In this document: one piece after another, positions 17,162 to 26,658 of the stretch | Position numbering within the stretch: position 1 is the first letter of the stretch | Layout: every line of letters begins with the position of its first letter | Origin: Streptomyces flaveolus | GTDB taxonomy: Bacteria; Actinomycetota; Actinomycetes; Streptomycetales; Streptomycetaceae | Assembly (NCBI RefSeq): GCF_000716535.1 | Contig: NZ_JNWV01000036.1 | Span: 1 to 64,000, forward strand | DNA length: 64,000 bases | Direction of reading: 5' to 3' | Notes under the pieces: model-generated | What the model was told of the DNA's origin: nothing | Database searches by the model: none | What the model saw: only the letters and a program-made list of their open reading frames with translations | Position numbers and translations under genes: made by a program

Positions 17162-18094
17162 TCAAGCGGCTTCCAGGCCTTCCGCGGCTGCCGGAAGGCG
17201 CGTGTGAGAGGCCACGAATTCGCCGAGCCACCGCCGGAAATCCGGTCCCAGGTCCTCGCGTTCCCAGGCCAGCCGGACCACGGCGCGCAGGTATTCGCCG
17301 GGATCGCCGGTGTCGTAGCGGCGCCCGGAGAAGACCACTGCGTGCACCGGGCCCGCGGTCCCGGTCCCGCACATCGCGCCGAGGGCGTCGGTGAGCTGGA
17401 TCTCGCCCCCGCGCCCCGGCCCGGTGCGGCGCAGGACGCTGAAGACGCCGGGGTCGAGGACGTAGCGGCCCAGCACCGCGTAGCGGCTCGGCGCCCGGTC
17501 CGCAGACGGCTTCTCCACCAGCGACGTCACCCGCAGGACGTCGTCCTCGTCCGTCTCGGTCACCGCGGCGCACCCGTACCGGGAGATCTCGTGCGGGGCG
17601 ACCTCCATCAGGGCCAGCACGCTGCCGCCGTACCGGTGGCGGACCTCGATCATCCGGGCCAGCAGCGGATCCCTGGGGTCGATCAGATCGTCGCCGAGGA
17701 GTACCGCGAAGGGGGCGTCGCCGACGTAGGACGCCGCCCGCAGCACCGCGTGGCCGAGCCCTCGCGGGTCTCCCTGGCGCACATAGTGGATGTTCGCGAA
17801 GGAAGCGGGAGAGGCGAGCCGGGACAGCTTGGTGTCCTCGCCCCTTTCCCGCAGCATGGTCTCGAGTTCGAATCCGCGGTCGAAGTGGTCCTCGACGGGG
17901 CGCTTGTTCCGCCCCGTCACCATCAGGATGTCGGAGAGGCCGGAGGATACAGCCTCTTCCACCACGTACTGAATGGCCGGCCTGTCCACCAGCGGCAGCA
18001 TTTCCTTCGGCACGGCTTTGGTCGCCGGAAGGAATCGCGTGCCCAGTCCGGCGGCCGGGATGACGGCTTTCACCAAGCGGCGGGAACTGGTCAT
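17162..18094 (-). CDS. galU: UTP-glucose-1-phosphate uridylyltransferase
   Basis: A 310-residue nucleotidyltransferase making UDP-glucose. The signature loop [19 protein letters not shown] is intact at the N-terminus, with [14 protein letters not shown], the VLLGDDLID Asp motif and LVEKP. First gene of the seven-gene minus-strand operon. No Shine-Dalgarno is visible before the ATG, so translation may be leaderless. A second galU copy elsewhere in such a genome is expected, so this one is probably dedicated to the pathway. Related thymidylyl- or guanylyl-transferases are excluded by the AVPKEMLP motif. Confidence 0.9.
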   Translation of the reverse strand: MTSSRRLVKAVIPAAGLGTRFLPATKAVPKEMLPLVDRPAIQYVVEEAVSSGLSDILMVTGRNKRPVEDHFDRGFELETMLRERGEDTKLSRLASPASFANIHYVRQGDPRGLGHAVLRAASYVGDAPFAVLLGDDLIDPRDPLLARMIEVRHRYGGSVLALMEVAPHEISRYGCAAVTETDEDDVLRVTSLVEKPSADRAPSRYAVLGRYVLDPGVFSVLRRTGPGRGGEIQLTDALGAMCGTGTAGPVHAVVFSGRRYDTGDPGEYLRAVVRLAWEREDLGPDFRRWLGEFVASHTRLPAAAEGLEAA

Positions 18095-18359
18095 GCGGCG
18101 AATTTATCGACCGGGCGACTGCCCGGGCGAGGAGTTCCGGGCGACGCGGAACCGATTCAGTAGCTCCACCCTTCGTTCGCGCCCGGAAGGGCCGCCGGCC
18201 GTGCGGTGAACTGCTGAGTTCGCGCGAGGGGCGGGCTCGCGGAGCAGGAACTTGCCGAAGACGTCGCTCCGGTTTGCGTTCTCCCCTTGGCCCGCTCTCG
18301 AAGAGAGCGACGCGTGGCCCCCGGCTTCCCGGTGAGGCGGGACGGTGTGAGCGCGGCGA

Positions 18360-18605
18360 CCGATCGCTCGGGAGCCGGACCGCCTGCGCGTGATCGAGTC
18401 CGGCAGCTACCACCGGCTGCTCGAGGGCCGCTTCCGCGCCCGCCCGCGCGCCGACCTCTCCGAGGTCTTCGCCGCCGTCGAACGGGGCGACGTCGTCGCC
18501 GAGCACCCGCTCGTCCAGGCACCGACGCGCTACGCCTGGCGGAGTCCGGGACCGTCACGGGAAAGGTCGTCGTGACCGCCCGTCAGGCATCGCCGCCCGC
18601 CCGAG
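18360..18605 (+). pseudogene. 3' fragment of a zinc-type alcohol dehydrogenase/quinone reductase (MDR)
   Basis: The sequence reads LEGRFRARPRADLSEVFAAV and then EHPL in one frame, and after about 18520 DALRLAESGTVTGKVVVTA in another. Together these form the last ~70 residues of an MDR-family reductase (VxxxHPL... A...AES...GKVVV). The main body is absent and one frame change is present, so it is a relic. The remainder of 18095-18792 shows no further gene. Confidence 0.5.
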
Positions 18606-18792
18606 CGCCGGTCCTGACCGACTCCGGCCCGTACTCGGGGAGTTCACCCCTCTCGCACCGCAAGCCCTCTTGTCTTGGTGTCATGTCACCGTCATTCTGT
18701 ATCCGCACGCGTCCGTCTACCCGCATAGATGCGTGCACGGGCTCCACCTGACAGTGCGACACCGACCACTCCCTCCAGGAGGATCGATCCAC

Positions 18793-19944
18793 GTGAGACC
18801 CCGTCACTCCCGTCGACGCTGCCTCGGCGCCGTCGCGGCATCCCTGGTCGCCCTGTGCGCCGGCCAGACCCTCAGCGCCCTGCCCGCCACGGCGGCCGTC
18901 GAGGCCCCCGCCCCCAGGTCCGCCGTCACGGCCGCGGAGGACCAGGCCGCGCGGGCGATAGCCGGTTCGCTCACCGACTCCGCCTGGCGTGCCCGCGTCC
19001 GGTCGGCCGCGCTCACCGCCGACGAGGTGAAGGTCACCGACCTGGCCGGACAGGCCGGCGGCACCTTGCGGTCCACCCTGACCGCGGCCGACCGCCGGAT
19101 CGCCACGGCCAAGGGCCTGGGCACCGAGGTCGGCACGTTGCTGCGGCTGCGGCTCGGCGACGCGTCCATGCGCACCGCGCTCGCCGCCGGGGCCACGCCC
19201 TGGGTGGCCGCGGCCACCCAGGACGAGAACGCCACCACCGTCACCGCCTACGACAGCCACGGCCGGGCCCACACGCTCGACGCCCGTACGGCGCCCGCGC
19301 ACCCGGTGTACGTCGTCGACATCGACAGCTCCAAGGCACTGGCCGCGGGTCTGGACGTACTGACCGAGGAGCTCTCGCGGTACGGCGTCCACTCCGCCGC
19401 GCCCACCGCCGAGCACACCCCTGCGGACCGCCCGCAGGCGCTCACCGCCACCGGGGGCTTCTGGACCACGCGCATCACCGCGGTCGAGCTCTCCGACGAC
19501 GAGGAACCCTGGGTCAAGGGGGACGCGGAGATCTACACCCTGGTCACCGGCTTCGGCCAGGACGGCAAGGTGCGCGTCGACCCCGTCGACATGCCGTACC
19601 TCGACAATGACGGCACGGTCTACCGGCCCAACCAGATCCTGGTCAACTGGTCCTCCTACAAGTACGACCTGGCCGACGCCGTGATGATGGAAGAGGACGG
19701 CAGCACCAACTACCACGACCTCGCCCAGGCCATCGCCACCGCGCTGCTCACCATCACCGACCAAGGCGCCTACATCCCGCTGGTGAACGCGGTCCTGGAC
19801 GCCATCCCGGACGACTGGTGGACCGACGACCCGGACTACGTCGACTCCTGGTACACCCTGGCCCGCAGCGACAACGGCACCCGCTACGGCGCCCGTGGCA
19901 ACGGCTGGATGACGGTGCAGCCCTACTACGTGTCGGAGTTCTAG
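18793..19944 (+). CDS. secreted DUF3103-like protein
   Basis: A 383-residue exported protein. The GTG at 18793 follows AGGAGG at 18776 and yields a Sec-type signal (RHSRRRCLGAVAASLVALCAG, cleavage near ATAAVEA). An earlier in-frame start would bury the signal. The C-terminal half carries DDEEPWVKGDAEIYTLVTG, the VDMPYLDNDGTVYRPNQ segment and WSSYKYDLADAVMMEEDGSTNY, which fit my memory of DUF3103, a family of uncharacterised secreted proteins in marine Gammaproteobacteria and actinomycetes. Monocistronic; no neighbour suggests a role. Confidence 0.65.
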   Translation: MRPRHSRRRCLGAVAASLVALCAGQTLSALPATAAVEAPAPRSAVTAAEDQAARAIAGSLTDSAWRARVRSAALTADEVKVTDLAGQAGGTLRSTLTAADRRIATAKGLGTEVGTLLRLRLGDASMRTALAAGATPWVAAATQDENATTVTAYDSHGRAHTLDARTAPAHPVYVVDIDSSKALAAGLDVLTEELSRYGVHSAAPTAEHTPADRPQALTATGGFWTTRITAVELSDDEEPWVKGDAEIYTLVTGFGQDGKVRVDPVDMPYLDNDGTVYRPNQILVNWSSYKYDLADAVMMEEDGSTNYHDLAQAIATALLTITDQGAYIPLVNAVLDAIPDDWWTDDPDYVDSWYTLARSDNGTRYGARGNGWMTVQPYYVSEF

Positions 19945-20124
19945 CCCGGCGCCGGGCCCCGGTCTGGCTCGTGCTGCATCGTGGCGTGCGCAGGACGCGC
20001 CAGGACGGTCATGCGAAGTGAAGTGCCGTCCTCAGCGTGTCCTGTGACGTCGCCGAGGCCGAGAGGCGTCCGGTGGAAAGGCAGCCGTCGAGCGCGTCGG
20101 CGCGGGTGCGGTACGGGTTCGGCG

Positions 20125-21069
20125 TCATCCGGGAGACGAGGAGGAGGGGACGAGTGCGTCGGCGTCGAGGGCTGCCGCGCGGAGGGCGGCCGCCACGCGG
20201 GTGACGGACGCTGTGGGCGGGTGGGGGAGACGGGCCAGGAGTAGTCGGCGCTGTTCCTGGGGCCCGCCGCGGACGGGCAGGATGCGGAGGCCCGGTGGTG
20301 CCGCCGGGGCGAGGGTGGCGGGCACGGTGGTCAGTCCGAAGCCGGCCGCGACGAGATGGAGCTTGGCGAGCCAGTCACGTGCGGTGTGAGCGATCTCGGG
20401 CCGCTCGTCCAGGCCTGGCCATACGCCCATCAGCCGGTCCTCGCCGGAGGTGGAGCCCGCGATCCAGCGTTGCCCGCGCAGGTCGGCCACGTCGACGAAG
20501 TCGCCGCGGGCCAGCGGGTGGGTGGCGGGCACCGCGAGGCAGAGGGCCCGTTCAGTGAGGGTGTGCAGGGCGAGCGGGGGCGTCTCGGTGTCCGGCGGCC
20601 GGAACGGCGGCGCGGACGCCAGCAGGGCCAGGTCGAGGCTGCCGGCTCGCAGGGCGCGCACCAGCGCCGGCGTGCTGCCCTCCCGGCCGACGACGTGCAG
20701 GCCGGGGTCCGTCCGGCGGAGCGCGGTCAGAGCCCGGGGCAGCAGGACGGCTCCCGCGCTGGGGAACCATCCCAGGCGGACCGTCCCGGCTTGTCCGGGC
20801 AGGCCGGACAGCTCGCGGGCGGTGGCTTCGATTTCGTCGAGGACGGTCGTCGCGCGGCGCATGACGAGGCGGCCGGCCGCGGTGAGTCGTACTCCCTCGC
20901 GCCGCCGTTCCAGCAGCTCGGTGCCTGCCGCCCGTTCGATCGCCGCGATCTGGCGGGAGACCGCCGACTGGGTGTAGCCCAACGAGGCGGCGGCCGCGGT
21001 GAAGGTCCCCTGCTCGGCGACGGCGCGGAAGACGCGCAGGGCGGTGAGCGACACGTCCGTGAAGTCCAT
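20125..21069 (-). CDS. LysR-family regulator
   Basis: A 314-residue LTTR: N-terminal winged helix (LTALRVFRAVAEQGTFTAAA, then GYTQSAVSRQIAAIE) and a type-2 periplasmic-binding-like effector domain from about 90. Divergent from an SDR gene with a 71-base gap, the standard arrangement in which the LTTR activates its neighbour and represses itself. No ribosome site is evident before its ATG. The C-terminus ends in a Ser/Pro-rich tail. Confidence 0.88.
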   Translation of the reverse strand: MDFTDVSLTALRVFRAVAEQGTFTAAAASLGYTQSAVSRQIAAIERAAGTELLERRREGVRLTAAGRLVMRRATTVLDEIEATARELSGLPGQAGTVRLGWFPSAGAVLLPRALTALRRTDPGLHVVGREGSTPALVRALRAGSLDLALLASAPPFRPPDTETPPLALHTLTERALCLAVPATHPLARGDFVDVADLRGQRWIAGSTSGEDRLMGVWPGLDERPEIAHTARDWLAKLHLVAAGFGLTTVPATLAPAAPPGLRILPVRGGPQEQRRLLLARLPHPPTASVTRVAAALRAAALDADALVPSSSSPG

Positions 21070-21140
21070 GACGTTTACGCATACCAGATGTGCCCAAACT
21101 TCGTTGGACTCATGGACGTGGCGTTCCTAGCGTGGCGTCC

Positions 21141-22028
21141 ATGAACGCTTCGCGCATCGCCCTCGTCACGGGCGCCAATCAGGGACTCGGCCGCGCTCTC
21201 GTCGAAGGGCTGGCGGCCCGCATGCGTCCGGACGACCTCGTCCTGCTCACCGGCCGCGACGACCAGCGGGTGGCGGACGCCGCCTACGAGGTCAGCCGGT
21301 CGCCTGGCACGCGGGCCCGCGTCGAAGGCCGGGTCCTGGACGTCACCGACACCGATGCCATCGCCCGTCTCGCCGAGGAGGTGCGGGCCCGGTGCGGAGG
21401 GGTCGACGTGGTCGTCTCCAACGCGGTTGCCCGTCTGCTGCCAGAGGAGTCGCAGGCCGAGCGGGCGGACGAGTTCATCGACGTCTCCAACACCGCCACC
21501 CATGCGATCCTGCGCTCCTTCGCCCCGGTCCTGCGTCCGGGCGGTCGGCTGCTCGTCGTGGCCAGCAGTCTGGGCACCCTCGGCCACCTCGACGCCGGGC
21601 TTCACCACCTGTTCGACGACGCGAGCCTGGACCAGGTCGAGTACGCCGTCGAGTCCTGGCGCAGTGCCCTCCACAACGGCACCGCGCAGGAGGCCGGCTG
21701 GCCCCTCTGGTTGAACGTGCCTTCGAAGGTGGCTCAGGTCGCAGCCGTCCGCGCCGTCGCCGCAGGACGCCGCGAGGAGGATCTCGCCGACGGCACGCTG
21801 ATCGCGGCTGTGTGTCCCGGCATGGTCGACACCGCCACCTCGCGCCCCTGGTTCAGCGACTACAGCCGGGCGCAGTCACCGGCCCAGGCCGCCGAAGCCG
21901 TGCTCGACCTGGTCTTCGCCGAACGCGTCGACCCCGCCCTCTACGGCGAACTGGTCCGCTTCGGCGAGGCCCTGGACTGGTACGGCGGCACACCCCCGGT
22001 GGAGCAGGACCGCCTGCTCACACCCTGA
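21141..22028 (+). CDS. SDR-family oxidoreductase (carbonyl-reductase-like)
   Basis: A 295-residue NAD(P)-dependent enzyme. TGANQGLGRAL is the cofactor loop; VVSNAVARL replaces the usual NNAG, and the Ser (VVASSLGTLGHL) is followed at unusual distance by the Tyr region, as in eukaryotic-type carbonyl reductases. PGMVDTATSRPW follows the active site. A possible promoter (TTGGAC at 21104, TAGCGT at 21128) would place the transcript start almost at the ATG, and no ribosome site is seen, so it may be leaderless. It forms a pair with the next SDR and the divergent LysR. Confidence 0.8.
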   Translation: MNASRIALVTGANQGLGRALVEGLAARMRPDDLVLLTGRDDQRVADAAYEVSRSPGTRARVEGRVLDVTDTDAIARLAEEVRARCGGVDVVVSNAVARLLPEESQAERADEFIDVSNTATHAILRSFAPVLRPGGRLLVVASSLGTLGHLDAGLHHLFDDASLDQVEYAVESWRSALHNGTAQEAGWPLWLNVPSKVAQVAAVRAVAAGRREEDLADGTLIAAVCPGMVDTATSRPWFSDYSRAQSPAQAAEAVLDLVFAERVDPALYGELVRFGEALDWYGGTPPVEQDRLLTP

Positions 22029-22077
22029 ATGCGCGAAGCCGTCGCGCGCACCTGAAGACGCAGCAAGGAGTTCGCTC

Positions 22078-23007
22078 ATGAGTCCGCTCACCACTCCCTT
22101 CGGTTTCTCCAGCACGGCTGCCGAGGTGGCGCAAGGCGTCGATCTCACCGGCCGTCGTGCGGTGGTCACCGGCGCCTCCTCCGGCCTCGGGGCCGAGACG
22201 GCCCGGGCCCTGGCCGCCACGGGCGCGGCAGTCACCCTCGCTGTCCGGGACCTTGCGACGGGCGAACGCGTCGCCAAGGACATCACCGCGTCGACGGGCA
22301 ATCAGGAGGTGCGCGTCGCGCATCTCGACCTGGCCGATGCCGCGTCCGTCACCGCTTTCACCGGCGCCTGGCGGGGCCCGCTGCACATCCTGGTGAACAA
22401 CGCGGGCGTCATGGCCTGCCCCGAGCAGTACACCGAACAGGGATGGGAATGGCAGTTCGCCACCAACCACCTGGGCCACTTCGCCCTCACCACCGGTCTG
22501 CACGAGGCGCTGGCCGCCGACGGCAACGCGCGCGTCGTCATGGTGAGTTCGACCGGCCACCAGCGGTCACCCATCGTGTGGGACGACGTCAACTTCGCCT
22601 TCCGCCCCTATGACCCGTGGCTCGCCTACGGCCAGTCCAAGACCGCCAACGTCCTCTTCGCGGTCGAGGCCGCCCGTCGCTGGGCCGCAGACAACATCAC
22701 CGCCAACGCCTGCATGCCCGGCGCCATTCACACGAACCTGCAACGGCACACCGGCGGCCGCGGCAGCGGCAGGGTCCCCGCCCACCTGATCAAGACCGTT
22801 GAACAGGGCGCGGCGACCTCCGTCCTCCTCGCCACCTCGCCCCTCCTCGAAGGCGTCGGTGGCCGCTACTTCGTCGACTGCGCCGAGACCGAGGTCATCG
22901 AGCGCCGCTCCGGCACCCTGCACGGCGTCGCCCGGTACGCCGTCGACCCGGACAACGCCCGACGCCTGTGGACCCTGTCGCAGGAACTGCTCGCACCCAC
23001 CCGCTGA
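22078..23007 (+). CDS. SDR-family oxidoreductase (retinol-dehydrogenase/WWOX-like)
   Basis: A 309-residue classical SDR of the atypical-length group: TGASSGLGAETARAL, HILVNNAGVMACP, catalytic Ser in MVSSTGHQRSP, and YGQSKTANVLF with Tyr and Lys. AAGGAG lies 9 bases before the ATG. Separated by 49 bases from the preceding SDR, probably co-transcribed. These enzymes usually detoxify or reduce lipophilic aldehydes and ketones; no substrate can be assigned. Confidence 0.85.
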   Translation: MSPLTTPFGFSSTAAEVAQGVDLTGRRAVVTGASSGLGAETARALAATGAAVTLAVRDLATGERVAKDITASTGNQEVRVAHLDLADAASVTAFTGAWRGPLHILVNNAGVMACPEQYTEQGWEWQFATNHLGHFALTTGLHEALAADGNARVVMVSSTGHQRSPIVWDDVNFAFRPYDPWLAYGQSKTANVLFAVEAARRWAADNITANACMPGAIHTNLQRHTGGRGSGRVPAHLIKTVEQGAATSVLLATSPLLEGVGGRYFVDCAETEVIERRSGTLHGVARYAVDPDNARRLWTLSQELLAPTR

Positions 23008-23078
23008 GAAGACCCGCCGGCCGACACCGCAGGCGCTTCCACGTGGTGCTCGCCCGGATCTGAAACCGTCAGCGACTC

Positions 23079-23621
23079 CTACCGCTGCGGCTGTGTGCGG
23101 AGCCCGTCGAGGATGAGCGCGAGCATGCGGGGCGACCGGTCTTCGGGACCGGACGCGGCGCGCCACAGTGCCCCGGTGAGCTGGAGGAAGTCGCCGGGGT
23201 CGGCGTCGGTGCGGATGCTTCCGTCCTTCTTGCCGGCGTCGAGCAGCTCCGTGATCGCGGCGATGACCGGTCCGTAGCTCTGCTCGCTGATCGCCTGGTG
23301 CGCGCCGGGGCTGAGCGCGTCGCCGAGGCCGTGCTTGCGGCGCATCGCTTCGACGAGGTCGGTCGTCCAGTGGCGGAGCGCTTCGAGGGGCGGCAGCTCG
23401 GCGAGCAGCCCCGGCACGCTGCCGACGATGCGTGTGACCTCGTCCTGGTAGACGGCGAGGGCGAGTGCTTCGCGGGTGGGGAAGTTGCGGTACAGGGTGC
23501 CCGGGCCGACGCCGGCGCGCTGGGCGATCTGGTTCATCGACGCGCTGCCGTCCTCCGCGAGCGCTTCGCGGGCGGCTTGGAGGATGCGCGCCCTGTTCTC
23601 GCGCGCGTCTGAACGGACCAC
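23079..23621 (-). CDS. TetR/AcrR-family repressor
   Basis: A 180-residue regulator: N-terminal helix-turn-helix (ILQAAREALAEDG, then MNQIAQRAGVGPGTLYRNFPTREAL) and an all-helical ligand domain. GTG start after GAGGT. Divergent from the aldo-keto reductase at 23698, with two GGAGA-N2-TCTCC dyads in the 76-base gap, so it very likely represses both itself and that operon. Confidence 0.9.
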   Translation of the reverse strand: MVRSDARENRARILQAAREALAEDGSASMNQIAQRAGVGPGTLYRNFPTREALALAVYQDEVTRIVGSVPGLLAELPPLEALRHWTTDLVEAMRRKHGLGDALSPGAHQAISEQSYGPVIAAITELLDAGKKDGSIRTDADPGDFLQLTGALWRAASGPEDRSPRMLALILDGLRTQPQR

Positions 23622-23638
23622 GGGACCTCACCTTGCTA

Positions 23639-23677
23639 AGTGGAGAGTTCTCCACTACGTTATATGGAGACCTCTCC
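23639..23677 (+). promoter_or_regulatory. tandem TetR-type operators
   Basis: AGTGGAGA-GT-TCTCCACT (23639-23656) is a perfect 8-bp dyad; GGAGA-CC-TCTCC (23666-23677) is a shorter copy with the same half-site and spacing, 24 bases further on centre to centre. Both sit in the 76 bases between the divergent tetR and aldo-keto reductase starts. Confidence 0.65.
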
Positions 23678-23697
23678 GCTTACTTTAGAGGAGCATC

Positions 23698-24747
23698 ATG
23701 CGGTACATCAAGCTCGGCACCACCGGCTTGGACGTGTCACCGATCGCCATCGGCGCCATGACCTACGGCGAGCCCGACCGGGGCCACCCCGTCTGGTCGA
23801 GGGGCGAGGAGGAGGCGCGCCCGCTCATCAGGCACGCGCTGGAGGCGGGGATCAACTTCTTCGACACCGCGAACATGTACTCGAATGGGACCAGCGAGGA
23901 GATCCTCGGCCGCGCGCTCAAGGACTTCGCCGACCGCGATGCCGTGGTCGTCGCCACGAAGCTGCGTCATCCGATGCGCCTCGGACCGAACGGACGGGGA
24001 CTGTCGCGTAAGGCGATCATGACCGAGGTCGACCATTCGCTGCGCCGCCTGGGCACCGACTACATCGACCTCTACCAGATTCACCGCAACGACCACTCCA
24101 CCCCTTGGGAGGAGACGCTCGAGGCGCTCAGCGACCTCGTGAAGGCCGGCAAGGTCCGCTACCTCGGCGCCTCGTCCATGCACGCGTGGGAGTTCGCGAA
24201 GGCACTGCACCTGCAGAAGCAGAACGGCTGGGCGCGTTTCGTCTCGATGCAGAACCACTACAACCTCCTTGCCCGGGAGGAGGAGCGGGAGATGATCCCG
24301 CTGTGCCTGGACGAGGGCGTCGGCACGATCATCTGGTCGCCGCTCGCCCGCGGCCGGCTCGCCCGAGGCTGGGACGACGCCAGGTCGACGGTGCGCTCCG
24401 AGACGGACGGAGCGTACGCGGACCTGCTCTACTCGCCCGAGCAGGCGGCATCCAACCACGCGATCATCGACGCGGTCGGGCAGGTGGCGGACGCCCACGG
24501 CGCCAGCCGTGCGCAGGTCGCGCTCGCCTGGCTGCGACGCCAGCCGGTCGTCACCGCGCCGCTGGTCGGCGCCGGCTCGATCCGGCAGATCGACGAGGCC
24601 GTGGGCTCCCTCGACATCGAGCTCACCGACGACGAGGTACGCGCCCTGGAAGCCCCGTACACGCCGCGGTACGACTGGCAGGGCGTCTCGGACGAGGCCG
24701 AGATGGAGGCCATCCGCCGGCGCGTCCCCGGCATGGCCCTTTCATGA
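23698..24747 (+). CDS. aldo/keto reductase
   Basis: A 349-residue NADPH-dependent TIM-barrel reductase. Catalytic tetrad: Asp in FFDTANMYSNG, Tyr within the same segment, Lys in VVATKLRHP and His in LYQIHRNDHSTP. The C-terminal cofactor loop is present (LVGAGSIRQIDEAV). GAGGAG precedes the ATG. It reduces aldehydes or ketones. First gene of an operon (overlap ATGA with the DUF998 gene) under the divergent TetR. Confidence 0.9.
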   Translation: MRYIKLGTTGLDVSPIAIGAMTYGEPDRGHPVWSRGEEEARPLIRHALEAGINFFDTANMYSNGTSEEILGRALKDFADRDAVVVATKLRHPMRLGPNGRGLSRKAIMTEVDHSLRRLGTDYIDLYQIHRNDHSTPWEETLEALSDLVKAGKVRYLGASSMHAWEFAKALHLQKQNGWARFVSMQNHYNLLAREEEREMIPLCLDEGVGTIIWSPLARGRLARGWDDARSTVRSETDGAYADLLYSPEQAASNHAIIDAVGQVADAHGASRAQVALAWLRRQPVVTAPLVGAGSIRQIDEAVGSLDIELTDDEVRALEAPYTPRYDWQGVSDEAEMEAIRRRVPGMALS

Positions 24748-25463
24748 ACCCCATCGTCCGCTCCGGCGTGGCTGCTCGCACCGGAGCCCTCCTCATCCTG
24801 CTCGGCCCGCTCGTGTCCTGGCTCGCCGAGTTCGTCACCGCCGCCGCCTGGCAGGACCCGCCGTATGCGCCGCTGTACAACTGGGTCAGCCATCTCGGCC
24901 TGACCGGCCCGCCACAGACCGCGTTCGGACAAGTCGCCAACTCCCCCCTCGGCGCCGTCATGGACACCGGCTGGGTGATCTACGGCATCCTCTTGATCGT
25001 GGGCGCGTTCCTCGTGTTCGACCCGCGCGAGGGCACCCGCCCGATCATCATCCTGATCCTCGCCGTCGTCGCCGGCGTCGGGGTCTCGCTCGTGGGTGTC
25101 TTCCAGGGCTCCGACGCGAACGTCCACAACGGCCTGATCGCGTTCCACACCTTCGGTGCTCAGGGCGTCATGCTCGCCGGCAACATCATGGCGATCGGCG
25201 TCGGAGTCAGCGGGACCCGCATCGGCCTCGGGAGGAGCCGGTCGATCGCGAGCATCGCACTCGGCACCGTCGGACTGACCGCGTTCCCCCTCTTCATGGC
25301 CGACGTGTTCACCGGCTGGATGTGGGACATCGGCATGCTGGAACGCGCAGTGATCTACCCGATCATGATCGGCCACACCCTCCTCGGAAGCAGCCTGGCC
25401 GCCGCCCGGCGACGTCATGCGACGCGCCCGCCGACACCACTCGAAGCACAAATCGCGAACTGA
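24744..25463 (+). CDS. DUF998 membrane protein
   Basis: A 239-residue inner-membrane protein with about six hydrophobic segments (for example LLILLGPLVSWLAEF, GWVIYGILLIVGAFLVF, PIIILILAVVAGVGVSLVG). Pattern and length fit DUF998. It starts in the ATGA overlap with the reductase, so it is co-translated. Function unknown for the family. Confidence 0.75.
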   Translation: MNPIVRSGVAARTGALLILLGPLVSWLAEFVTAAAWQDPPYAPLYNWVSHLGLTGPPQTAFGQVANSPLGAVMDTGWVIYGILLIVGAFLVFDPREGTRPIIILILAVVAGVGVSLVGVFQGSDANVHNGLIAFHTFGAQGVMLAGNIMAIGVGVSGTRIGLGRSRSIASIALGTVGLTAFPLFMADVFTGWMWDIGMLERAVIYPIMIGHTLLGSSLAAARRRHATRPPTPLEAQIAN

Positions 25464-25473
25464 GGAGACACAG

Positions 25474-26496
25474 ATGACACAGGTACTGGTCACCGGAGGG
25501 ACAGGATTCATCGGCAGCTGGTGCGTCCTGACCCTGCTCGACGCCGGGTACACCGTCCGCACCACAGTCCGCGACCTGCGGCGAGAGCCGGCACTGCGCT
25601 CCTGGCTCCACGCAGCCCAGTCGTTCCAGGACGACCGCCTCACGGTCGTACGCGCCGACCTCGAACACCCCGACGACTGGGACGAAGCCGTCGCCGGCTG
25701 CGACTTCGTCCTCCACGTCGCCTCGCCGACCCTGCGCAGTGCACCGGCGAACGACGACGAGATGGTGGTCCCAGCGCGCGAGGGCGTCCTGCGGGTGCTG
25801 CGCGCCGCCCGCGACGCCGGCGTGGACCGCGTCGTCCTGACGAGCGCCTTCGGAGCCGTCGGGATCGGGCATCCGCCGCGCTCGACCCCGTTCACCGAGG
25901 AGGACTGGACCGACATCGACAGCGACATCCCGCCCTACCAGCGGTCCAAAACGCTCGCCGAGCGTGCCGCCTGGCAGTTCATCGAAGACGAAGGCGGTGG
26001 CCTGGAACTGGCGGCGGTTCATCCCGTGGGGGTCCTCGGACCACTGCTGGGTCCGGACGACCCGCCATCCCTGCGCCTAGTGCGCAGAATGCTCGAGGGA
26101 CGGGTTCCCGCGTGCCCTCCCTTCGGGATGGGCTACGTCGACGTGCGCGACGTCGCGGACCTGCATCTGCGCGCGATGACGGATCCGGCGGCCGCCGGCG
26201 AGCGTTTCCTCGCGATCGCGGGGCACAGCCTGCGCCTCGTCGACATCGCGCGCATTCTGCGTGACCGCCTGGGCGAGCACGCCGCGAAGGCCCCGACCCG
26301 TGAACTGCCCGTGTGGCTCACACACGCGCTGGGCATCGTGAACCCCGAACTGCGACTGCTGAGACACCAGCTCGGCCGGGACCTCGACGCCACGAGCGCC
26401 AAGGCGGAACGCCTCCTGGGGTGGCGGGCGCGTCCCATCGAGGACACCATCGCCGAGACGGCAGAGAGCCTCCTCGCCCACGGCATCGGGAAGTGA
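25474..26496 (+). CDS. NAD-dependent epimerase/dihydroflavonol-reductase-like protein
   Basis: A 340-residue extended SDR: N-terminal VTGGTGFIGSW nucleotide loop, VLHVASP (typical of DFR/cinnamoyl-CoA reductase relatives), Tyr and Lys of the YxxxK in PPYQRSKTLAE, and GMGYVDVRDVADLHL. Start ATG after TGAGGAGAC, 10 bases after the DUF998 gene, so it is the third gene of the TetR-linked operon. Likely reduces an aldehyde or ketone with NADPH. Confidence 0.85.
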   Translation: MTQVLVTGGTGFIGSWCVLTLLDAGYTVRTTVRDLRREPALRSWLHAAQSFQDDRLTVVRADLEHPDDWDEAVAGCDFVLHVASPTLRSAPANDDEMVVPAREGVLRVLRAARDAGVDRVVLTSAFGAVGIGHPPRSTPFTEEDWTDIDSDIPPYQRSKTLAERAAWQFIEDEGGGLELAAVHPVGVLGPLLGPDDPPSLRLVRRMLEGRVPACPPFGMGYVDVRDVADLHLRAMTDPAAAGERFLAIAGHSLRLVDIARILRDRLGEHAAKAPTRELPVWLTHALGIVNPELRLLRHQLGRDLDATSAKAERLLGWRARPIEDTIAETAESLLAHGIGK

Positions 26497-26658
26497 CCGG
26501 CTCGGGAGTCGTTCCCCCGGCCCGCTAGCTGGGCCCGGCGGACAGTCCGGGAAGTTCCAAGCCTTGCCACAACGCGCGGCGCACCATCGGCTCGTCCAGC
26601 CGGGTCGGGCGGCCTCTAACGGGCGCGGTCAGGTACCGGACAGCGACCGCGGTGCGAG

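Noticed and set aside
23760..24500. A minus-strand frame opposite the aldo/keto reductase
   Set aside because: It is a compositional shadow; the plus-strand catalytic tetrad is complete.
26525..26658. A minus-strand frame reading APVRGRPTRLDEPMVRRALW next to the secreted protein
   Set aside because: Too short and in a different frame from the secreted protein; it could be a gene tail, but nothing supports a family.
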